From the NCBI GenBank assembly GCA_951799405.1, contig OX637361.1:10452170-10516169 (forward strand): a stretch of 64,000 nt of DNA. The letters run 5' to 3'. Shown here one piece after another: positions 57,112 through 64,000 of this stretch. The notes under the pieces were generated by a model. It saw only the letters and a list, made by a program, of their open reading frames with translations. It was not told the DNA's origin and ran no database searches. Each line of letters starts with the position of its first letter. The stretch's first letter is position 1. The stretch comes from Agapetus fuscipes. Lineage: Eukaryota > Arthropoda > Insecta > Trichoptera > Glossosomatidae. The translations under genes were made by a program, and so were the position numbers.

Positions 57112-57292
57112 CAGATTAGCCGCCACTTCTTCCTGTCCTTGCATACTTCTTTCATTTCATCCAGAGTCATAACCTTTTTCATACAAGTCCTCCTTTTATT
57201 ATGACTCTGGATATCCCATTCATTCGCTATTTCAGAGATTTGATCCTTCCATACTTTTCTCGCTTAATATATATTTATTTCGTTTTTATGAT
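57112..57292 (-). mobile_element. RTE-type LINE 3' relic
   Basis: Complement of GCCGCCACTTCTTCCTGTCC, CATTTCATCCAGAGTCATAA and GACTCTGGATATCCCATTCA; same subfamily as 4700-4945. Confidence 0.65.
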
Positions 57293-57329
57293 TGTGGTCA
57301 TGGTTCACTAAAAATATAATTCTTTTTTT

Positions 57330-57530
57330 ATTGTTCACTTTGAGGTACACTTGGTCAATGTCACTATTGCTTCAGGAAAGGTCGACAAGATGTTCATTTA
57401 AGATTGGATTTTTATGTTGTAAGTCTACATGCAGTACGTGTTAGCGCGAACTTCTACGAGTCTGCTTATGAGAATGCATGTAGTAAGAATATCAAATGGT
57501 ATATATGTATCTTTGCAAGTTAAATTATTG
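57330..57530 (+). repeat. R250 copy, diverged
   Basis: TTGTTCACTTTGAGG, GTTAGCGCGAACTTCTACGA, then ATCTTTGCAAGTTAAATTAT. The head is lost. Confidence 0.7.
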
Positions 57531-58158
57531 ATTGTGATAACTATACACCCTGAAATTTAGAGAGTGAGATATAGATAAGACTACTCTTAGATAGAACAGC
57601 CCCTGCAGTCTTTACAGATCGACATATCCAATCGCATGATTACTAATCGATCCAACATGGCTGCTTGCCAACAGCTGATCAGAGAAACGAATGTGCTTAA
57701 TTTCACTGCCCGATCAACTGTTGATGCGCTGCCATCGGGTAAGAAAAAACTTGATAGGAAAATGAAACAAAGGTGCACCTGATTAAAAAGTCGTGGCAGA
57801 GACGTGATTGTTGAAAAACAGATCAAAAACTCCAGGAAACGTATTGGAAATGCAGAAAAGGTAAGTCTTTTCATTTCTCAAAAATAAAAATTACAGATAG
57901 TATTCATTTCGTTCATAGCAACATTTGATGAATGTCAAAAACCAAAAATAAGTTGTATAATTTGGTTATGTTCTCAATTTTCTCGCAGTTTCACTGAATT
58001 TCATTAGTTACCTTCCAATGGTTTTCACATTATTTGTTCAATGTCGCCTTACTTATACTAATTAATATAGGATTCAGTAGGTATAAATAATTTATTAAAT
58101 CATAATTGTTTTTTTTATTAACATAATTCATACATAATTGACTTATATCTCCAAATAC
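57531..58158. other. Unassigned; possible first exon
   Basis: An ATG in good initiation context (CCAACATGGC, ATG at 57657-57659) opens a 41-codon frame over a locally GC-richer stretch, and donor-like GGTAAGAAA and AAAAGGTAAGTC motifs follow. No protein family is recognisable and the frame is too short to support a gene. Confidence 0.25.
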
Positions 58159-58210
58159 CTGATGATGGTCTATAAAGACCGAAATCGTTTGTAAACTTGT
58201 AAAAAAACGA
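58159..58210 (+). ncRNA. Hammerhead-ribozyme-like core
   Basis: CTGATGA (58159-58165) is followed by a 4-bp hairpin GGTC-TATAAA-GACC (58167-58180), GAAA (58181-58184) and a 6-bp stem TCGTTT/AAACGA (58185-58190 and 58205-58210). This is the order of a hammerhead: core, stem II, GAAA, stem III. The base after stem III is G rather than the expected U-H cleavage pair, and stem I is weak, so it is probably a decayed motif. Hammerheads of this type occur in Penelope-like retroelements. Confidence 0.4.
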
Positions 58211-59049
58211 GTGTAATAAAAAGCAGTGTTTCCTGTAAAATACTGCTTTATTCTATAAAGTTAAAAAAAAAAATGAACAATGAATTTTCACAGTGTTAAT
58301 ACACAACCCATATTATTTTTTACTTTTATTGAATAAATGATTAAATTGTTAAGAAAAGCGCTATGCATTTTTACCCAAATTTGAGAACCACTCGCACAAA
58401 AGTAGGTACATTCTTAAAGTTGGCAGAGCTCGCTTGTATGATTTCATACATACTTTAGCTCCGATTAGCCCCCTCAAAACACCTTGCAAAGAGCGGATAT
58501 ACATTTGTAAAATAATTACAAAGACCGTTACAGATACCGGAGCTGTCGCTGTTATTAATACCCGTGACAGGGCTTGTTAGACACCCCCTAGCGACACTCG
58601 AAGTTCCAACCCTAATTATGTGAGATATCAATCAGCCTTATCTATGAAATGAGCTCATCAAATTTTGTGTTTTTCATTCTAGTTTTGTCTTTCTGAATAC
58701 CGTGCCAGAAAAGGTGGGAGGTCCCGCAAAGTTTTTATAAGAAAGTTCGGTGGAATTCAGATCACGAATTTATTTCACTCTAAGTTCGAAAGCGGGAACT
58801 GCGTCAATAAATATACTATCTTAGAATTTATTTTTAATCTTATAGGACAAAGGCAGTGAGAATTATGCGGTGTTATTCACACACAGAAAACCTATGGTTC
58901 AACCACGACTTCACGTGAATTTTCCGTACAAAAAAAACGATAATCCCTGTATCAGCTACGAATCAAACGTTTTGTGAATAGCCCTGATAAGAGTTTCAGT
59001 CTGATTTAAGGCTTAGGTTTTGTTTTGTTGATATTTCATATTTTTTGCT
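58211..59049. other. Intergenic DNA
   Basis: AAAACACCTTGCAAAGAGCG and ACGGAGCTGTCGC-like GC-richer patches occur at 58490-58610. No gene or repeat family recognised. Confidence 0.4.
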
Positions 59050-59270
59050 GCTTAACTCATAAGTTGATATATGAGGCTGACCACCCATACTGTAAAAAAT
59101 GGTTCATCTTGCCAATGTCACCCATATTTCAGGAAAGATCGAAAAGAGATAAAGGGCTTTTGTTCATTTGAGGTTTGGGTTTTCCATTTGTTAGTACACT
59201 TGCGGCATGTGTCAGCGCGAACTTATACGTATTTTCTTGTGAGCGTACATTTTATATGGACCCTAAGGCC
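59050..59270 (+). repeat. R250 copy, tail lost
   Basis: CTTAACTCATAAGTTGATAT at the head; 73-codon open frame at 59071-59292. It ends at TTATATGGACCCTA without the simple-repeat tail. Confidence 0.75.
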
Positions 59271-59348
59271 AGGTATTTTCAACGATAGCTAATCGCTATA
59301 CTAACGTTAAAAATACCGGGTCTAAATGGTCATAATGTCCTTTCAACA

Positions 59349-59521
59349 TAGGTTATAGATGGATGAACCTTTGGTGACCGGTCGTTGGTTAAGTTGATGA
59401 ATTTTTGATGAATTTTTCAACCCAGCGCAGAGAGTCTTTGATTTTTTTTGTACTCCACAGGGAATCGAACCCACAAACTTCAGATTAAGAGTCCGTAGCA
59501 TTGTCCACTAGACTACATAGC
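59349..59521 (-). mobile_element. SINE-B, 5' half
   Basis: Complement of GGTTATAGATGGATGAACC, CAACCCAGCGCAGAGAG, GGGAATCGAACCC (B-box) and GTCCACTAGACTAC (A-box). Confidence 0.75.
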
Positions 59522-59969
59522 TTTCTGAGAACAGTGGAACTACCATTAAAAAAAATTTCAGACTTGGATGCCACAATCGTCTCATTTGAGGGACCGGAAA
59601 GTCAAAAGACATGGCAATTAGATGGTGGCTATAAAAATGGACAGCTGGCGCTCCATTCCTCGACTTCCAACCTTCGAAAAAACCGTGGAGAGATTATTTC
59701 TTGATGATAACAAACCTTGAATAACTGCTTCCTTCCCACATTTGTTTAAAGCCATCAATTTTAAATGACAAAATTGTAAATTACCCTTAGTTTTCTACTT
59801 TACTTACCCTCAGTATAAAACAATACTTAAACTCCCCTCGATTGCGTAAATTGAAAAATGCATGCTAGATGAAATAGCACTCCTAGTGAGTGGTTTAGTT
59901 TTCGTACATTTTTATTTATTTACGTGATCGATGGGAATATTATTACTATAATTATACTCGGGGTACTTA
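59522..59969. other. Intergenic DNA
   Basis: The 67-codon plus frame at 59501-59704 starts inside the SINE-B and has no domain. Nothing supported. Confidence 0.4.
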
Positions 59970-60050
59970 CCTTGTCCGAAGTCAAGTGGTTAAAGGTTTG
60001 GACTTGTAATCGGAAGATAGTGGGCTCGACTTCTGGCTAAGCAAAAACAA
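59970..60050 (+). mobile_element. SINE-B, head only
   Basis: CCGAAGTCAAGTGGTTAAAG, GGACTTGTAATCGGAAGATA and a B-box-like GGGCTCGACTTC. The body is absent. Confidence 0.6.
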
Positions 60051-60634
60051 ATACACTTAAAAAATTGTACATTTTGTATAGAACAGTTAAGGATTAAACG
60101 AACCGTGGTGTAGAGAAGAACGGGATTGTTTTTTACGTGTCTCAGAAATAGCACGTATTTAACTAGTTCTCTAATATTTATTTAAAATTTAAACTTAAAG
60201 TATGAAAATTATTTTTTATTTTATTTTTATTTTAATTTACTTTTGCCGATACCATCCCGGTTCCAGGGAAAGGCGGAGTTGCAAAAAATATATTGCACCC
60301 TATACTTAAACAAATACAGTTTTCAAACCCATATAAATTTCTACGCTAAATAGGCTTGCACTACATCTACATGTGTAGCTGAGTTGCGTTTGACTCTCTT
60401 GACTTTTTTGAACCGGAAATTCTTAAAAGCCTACTAAGGCAGTTTTTATATATTGTGAGTATAATATAATATAGAATGTTTATTGGGTATGTAGGTAGAA
60501 TTGCACCTTGACCGTATCCAAAACACTGGACAGGTGTAACAAAGATATGTGTACGCATTTCTCAGGCCCTAAGGGTGAAGACAGCTGTTTTAAAACCCTA
60601 AAAAAATAACTTCGATAGTTTTACTTTTTTATTA
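60051..60634. other. Intergenic DNA with a SINE-A trace
   Basis: 60355-60395 (TGTGTAGCTGAGTTGCGTTT) resembles the SINE-A 3' end. The rest is AT-rich. Confidence 0.45.
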
Positions 60635-60703
60635 GGACTTTTTACTTGGTAAGCGCTGTTTTCGTTTGAATGACACCTCAAGAGCCCTCTGCGAGCACTA
60701 TAA
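60635..60703 (-). mobile_element. SINE-B, 3' end fragment
   Basis: Complement of ACTTGGTAAGCGCTGTTTTC and CCTCAAGAGCCCTCTGCGAG. Confidence 0.7.
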
Positions 60704-60746
60704 GGATAGCATTCAGCAAAGGCCATCTAGTAGATATACATTGATA

Positions 60747-61001
60747 TCTATAATTATCCAAATTGCAAAGATATATTGGCATTTAAGGCACATATTTCAT
60801 GCATGCCCACAAGCAGGCACATGTAAGTTCGCGCTTACCTACACATGCTGCATTTGTAAGCACATACAAATAAACCAAACCTCACTTGAACATAAACTTT
60901 GCAACTCCTGCCGCCTTTCCCTGAAATGAAAGGGCTTTGGCAAAAGTGAACCAAGTTTTATACCATGGGGGTCAGCCTCATACCTACCCATTTGTAAAGG
61001 A
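60747..61001 (-). repeat. R250 copy
   Basis: Tail ATCTATAATTATCCAAATTG; head ACCTACCCATTTGTAAAGGA. Contains a duplicated TTACCTACACATG segment. Confidence 0.8.
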
Positions 61002-61593
61002 AAATGATAACAAAATATGCTCTTCTTTGATTCCGTGCGAGACCGACCGGCTCTTTGATGACGTCATACTTTGGTTGAAGGACGGGGAGTAAATTTTTGA
61101 AGTGGAAATAAACCATAACTAAGGGTAAAAATCACAAGAAAAAGGCCGGCATAAAACCGGGTTAAAGTTTATTTGTGTAGCTATGGATATTCATTTGTTT
61201 TTCATCCGTGTTACCTTTAGAAAAAAAAATCTCACTCTGCCCCCATGTATGTATAGACAAATATTTATAATTAACTACGTGTAAGAATCTGCATATTATG
61301 ATATTTTTATGAGTAGCAAAGTGTATTTATTTATTCTGCGTATGTAGAAACGGTAGCGAGGAGCATGCAGATGAAGTTACGTGTAGGTGCCTCAGCATAT
61401 TGCGTTGCTGTTCTCTCTATACCTGGCGAATGGCGGAACTTGTCAAGGTTTTATCAATGTCATTAAAGGCATCACATCTTGGTGGAGACGAGTGGAAACT
61501 TCAAATTGCTGTGGTAATAGAGGATGGTGCTCATTGGATGCCATGGATTTTTTTTTTTGAAGAAAATACATCGAAATATTACCTAGATCTGTC
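61002..61593. other. Intergenic DNA
   Basis: GC-richer patch at 61030-61095 (GTGCGAGACCGACCGGCTCT). The 129-codon frame 61400-61789 runs into the following MITE and has no domain. Confidence 0.4.
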
Positions 61594-61997
61594 CAGGCGC
61601 GGATTAACCCCTCTGTGGCCCTGGTGCGGAAAAAAGCTTGGGGCCCCTATATGCCCCCTCTCCTTGAAAATAAGCTTCCCCTCCCTTCGCCAGCATTTTT
61701 GTACACGTCCAAAGATAAATATCATTACCGAAAAAGAATTTGGAAAAGTTTTCCATATGATAATTTTTAGCCTTTGGGGGGCTCCTTAGTCACGTATATG
61801 CCTCATAAGACTTGATCCCCAAAGATATTTTTGTTATAATGCATTTAAATAATTTCTATTAAGTTTAAAATCGGCGGCGGCTCCTTGGTCGCAAATGACC
61901 GCAAAGACCTGGGCACTGAAAATAATTTTGTTTTGTTTTGAATTTTTTTTTGAAAAGAGTTTTTTGGCACTTTAAAGGCCCCCTTAATACGGACCTG
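61594..61997. mobile_element. hAT-like MITE, 404 bp
   Basis: Ends CAGGCGCGGATTAACCCCTC and the complement of CCCTTAATACGGACCTG, flanked by GATCTGTC (61586-61593) and TATCTGTC (61998-62005), a 7/8 match. Its left end aligns with the right end of the 2061-2484 copy, so the two lie in opposite orientation. Confidence 0.8.
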
Positions 61998-62024
61998 TAT
62001 CTGTCAAAATGGATACGAGATTCT

Positions 62025-62500
62025 TCTTCTTCTTCTTTATGTGCCGCTTCTATCGAAGATCGGTGATCTATAATAATATTATAATCTATAATCTAAGTTG
62101 CAAGGATATATTCATTTAAAGCTCTCAGATGTATGCCCACAAACCAACAAGTGTAGTGATCATCATGGCTATTTTGACTTTAGATGTTGCGGCTCGAAAC
62201 AGGGACTTGGTGTTTCTGCCGAACCACTGTCATAGGGTTTTCAGCCACAATGTCCTTTGGCGTCCCTGAGATCTTTTCCCCTCAATCTTACCCTGTATGA
62301 TAAGATGAAGGAGACGGTACTTCTCATTTCTCAAAATGTAACCGAAGTACATAAGCTTTCTCTGCTTAATGGTTGGTAGGAGCTCCTTTGTAGTGCGCAT
62401 TCGTTGGAGGACTTCTTCACTGGTGACTCGATCACGCCTGGGATCCAAAGCATTTTTCGGTAGAGACACATCGCTATACATCGATACAAGATTGGACTGG
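62025..62500 (-). mobile_element. RTE-type LINE 3' end with nested R250 fragment
   Basis: The frame at 62230-62481 reads RRDRVTSEEVLQRMRTTKEL, then KQRKLMYFGYILRNEKYRLL, then GKIEGKRSQGRQRTLWLKTL, the RTE C-terminal tail. The 3' end GATCACCGATCTTCGATAGA is followed by AAGAAGAAGAAG. A truncated R250 interrupts the 3' region. Confidence 0.8.
62069..62155 (-). repeat. R250, 5'-truncated, with target duplication
   Basis: Only the tail half of R250 (TATAATCTATAATCTAAG to AACAAGTGTA), flanked by GTGATC at 62063-62068 and 62156-62161. The related LINE at 16265 is uninterrupted at this point and gives the empty site. Direct evidence that R250 moves by a 5'-truncating, RNA-mediated route. Confidence 0.85.
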
Positions 62501-62865
62501 AATAATAACAGTTGAAGACCTATTTAAAGTCAAGAGAGATAGGGAGACGCTCTCGCAAGGGATCGTCGACGTCTGAGGAACTTGAAACAGCAACAGAAGG
62601 AGGAAAACACCGATATGTTGACTTGAAGGATGATGAGAAAAGCATCAATGGTATTATAATCATCTTATTTTGGCAGACTTGTCTCTTAGATGGCGCAGTT
62701 TTGAAGGTAACGCATAAAATACCGTCAACTTCAGAGCGAATGCTGACATTTTTGGAAATAAAGTAAGTACAAATAAGTTTTACATGTAACATTATTTTTC
62801 GTTGTGTTTCTCATAGCTATTAGGATTTTGCTCCTTGTGGAAGCTGCAAGGTTTCTTCTCCAGTA
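62501..62865. other. Unassigned intergenic DNA
   Basis: Frames of 84-90 codons on both strands (62512-62792), without a domain. Confidence 0.4.
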
Positions 62866-63446
62866 CCTGTAGTACGAGTTTTTTCACAACACTTCCAAGT
62901 ATTGAGTATTCGTATTCGAGAAAAATGTATGTGAACTTGAAAAGCACCTCGAAGCCGGTCGATAGCTCAGTTGGTAGAGTGCTTGCATTCTACCCCGTGA
63001 GCTCGGGTTCGAATCCCACCGAGGAGGGTGTCAGAAATGATTTCCTATTTCGGTGTTTATTTCAAACCCCATAATAAAAATACCGGCAAGGTTTACTCAG
63101 CCTTCACAAGAAATGAGTACCAGCCCCCTCGGGAGCTGGGAAACCCCCACTTCAACTGAAGTGGTTGGCGTAAGGCCGGCCCCCTTACCTGTAAAAATAA
63201 ATAGGTTCAACTCGCCACATGCGACCCCTTCGGGGATAACGCGGCAAGAAGTTACACTATATGTGTAGCTTAGTTGCGTTTTTTTTTTTTTACCTCTGGC
63301 AAAAAAAGTTTCGAAACTTGTTTCGCTAACAAAAAACAAAAAAGTTTCGAAACTTGTTTCGCCAGAGGTGCTTTTCAAGTTCACATACAATTTTCTCGAA
63401 TACTCAATACTTCGAGTATTGTGAAAAAACTCGTACTACGGGCACG
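62866..63446. mobile_element. Long-TIR MITE with SINE-A in its centre
   Basis: Arms at 62866-62950 and 63358-63446 are inverted copies (TAGTACGAGTTTTTTCACAA, TATGTGAACTTGAAAAGCAC). A direct repeat of AAGTTTCGAAACTTGTTTCG (63308 and 63343) lies inside the right arm. The SINE-A at 62956-63280 splits the loop. Confidence 0.75.
62956..63280 (+). mobile_element. SINE-A, full length
   Basis: Nearly identical to 45095-45425 through head (TCGATAGCTCAGTTGGTAGA), body and end (TACACTATATGTGTAGCTTA), with a T-run after TTGCGTT. The youngest-looking pair in the window. Confidence 0.9.
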
Positions 63447-63479
63447 GAGCAAAAATTTGAATTTAGATATTTTTCTGCA

Positions 63480-63610
63480 CGGGGGAACGTCACACTTCTA
63501 TCGAACTACGGTCCTTAGCAACCATTACAAAAATCTTTGCCTTTTTCCTAGAAATCCGGCTGAGTGATGAAACAATACTGTCTATGCCAATTCATGTGCA
63601 GACTTCATTT
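63480..63610 (-). mobile_element. Arm of the 988-type MITE
   Basis: GGTCCTTAGCAACCATTACA, CCTTTTTCCTAGAAATCCGG and TGTCTATGCCAATTCATGTG match the right arm at 1621-1726. Confidence 0.6.
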
Positions 63611-64000
63611 ATACAAAAATACTCCTGCGCAATATCAGCGTGCAGGCCGACAACTGTTAAAAAAATATATGCCTCGGTGTGGCAAGCGAAAACCAGTGTG
63701 GCCAGTGGTCAAAAATAAATAATAAAAAGTTAAACCTGGCTGTGACTGCGCTACAGAGGTATTTTGTTAAACAAATATTGTCTTTGGGCTGTGTTTGCCT
63801 TTGGTTGTCGCTACTTGATCAGTCGCAAGGGTCATTCACAGACGAAAATCATGTTTGCATGTTGAATGACGAATTAGAAAAATGGTGTGTAGATATGCCT
63901 TTTGAGGGACAGACCTGAGTTCAAATTTAACTGATGTAAGTACAATTTTTACTTTATTTTGTGTATTGTTGGAAAGAGTAACGAATTCCGAGATCCAAAC
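63611..64000. other. Unassigned 3' edge
   Basis: A 79-codon frame (63679-63918) starts at GTG, includes a hydrophobic stretch (ILSLGCVCLWLSLL) and has no recognised family. It could belong to an element that continues beyond the window. Confidence 0.3.

Noticed and set aside
57587..57874. 95-codon minus frame, and a 41-codon plus frame with good start context
   Set aside because: No family resemblance; the donor-like GTAAG motifs are common by chance. Kept only as a weak note.
61400..61789. 129-codon plus frame
   Set aside because: Its second half lies inside the hAT-like MITE, so the frame is not a continuous gene.

Overview
The window is eukaryotic and most likely from a moth or butterfly (Lepidoptera). 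It is AT-rich, strewn with short GTAGGTACCTACC-type motifs, and dominated by retroposons of kinds common in lepidopteran genomes (RTE, R1 and Jockey/CR1-like LINEs, tRNA-derived SINEs, MITEs, a Helitron end). Only one host gene is convincingly visible: the 3' part of a class III POU-homeobox gene (ventral veins lacking/drifter; the silkworm homologue is POU-M1/SGF-3) at 34407-34807 on the plus strand. It is cut at its 5' side by a 200-N assembly gap (34207-34406), so the POU-specific domain and N-terminus are not in the assembled sequence.

Layout. 1-22.9 kb: intergenic DNA packed with MITEs, SINEs, LINE 3' ends, a (CAT)n block and a solo LTR. 22.9-28.2 kb, minus strand: a nearly intact two-ORF non-LTR retrotransposon of Jockey/CR1 type, split exactly at its ORF1/ORF2 boundary by a 5'-truncated R1-like LINE flanked by a 12-bp target-site duplication. 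28.2-34.2 kb: more repeats, a 17-bp minisatellite and a candidate LTR. 34.2-36.5 kb: gap, POU gene 3' end and probable 3' UTR. 36.5-40.1 kb: a 3.5-kb interval without recognisable mobile elements, the longest in the window. 40.1-64 kb: repeat-rich again, with a forkhead-like motif cluster next to a GC-rich island, a (GAT)n block, a Helitron 3' end, a tandem array grown from a dispersed repeat, and a hammerhead-like motif.

The main undescribed item is a roughly 250-bp dispersed repeat, here called R250, with about 35 dispersed copies on both strands (over a tenth of the window) plus a tandem array. It has one constant end (TTCCTTGACTTATAGGTTGG), a variable simple-repeat tail at the other, frequent 5' truncation and at least one short target-site duplication. 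It therefore behaves as a retroposon, but lacks an obvious tRNA head. Two further tRNA-headed SINEs, called here SINE-A (about 330 bp) and SINE-B (about 285 bp), occur alone and as a fused B-A dimer that has itself been copied. All working names (R250, SINE-A, SINE-B) are mine. Family assignments come from motifs read by eye, without database searches.
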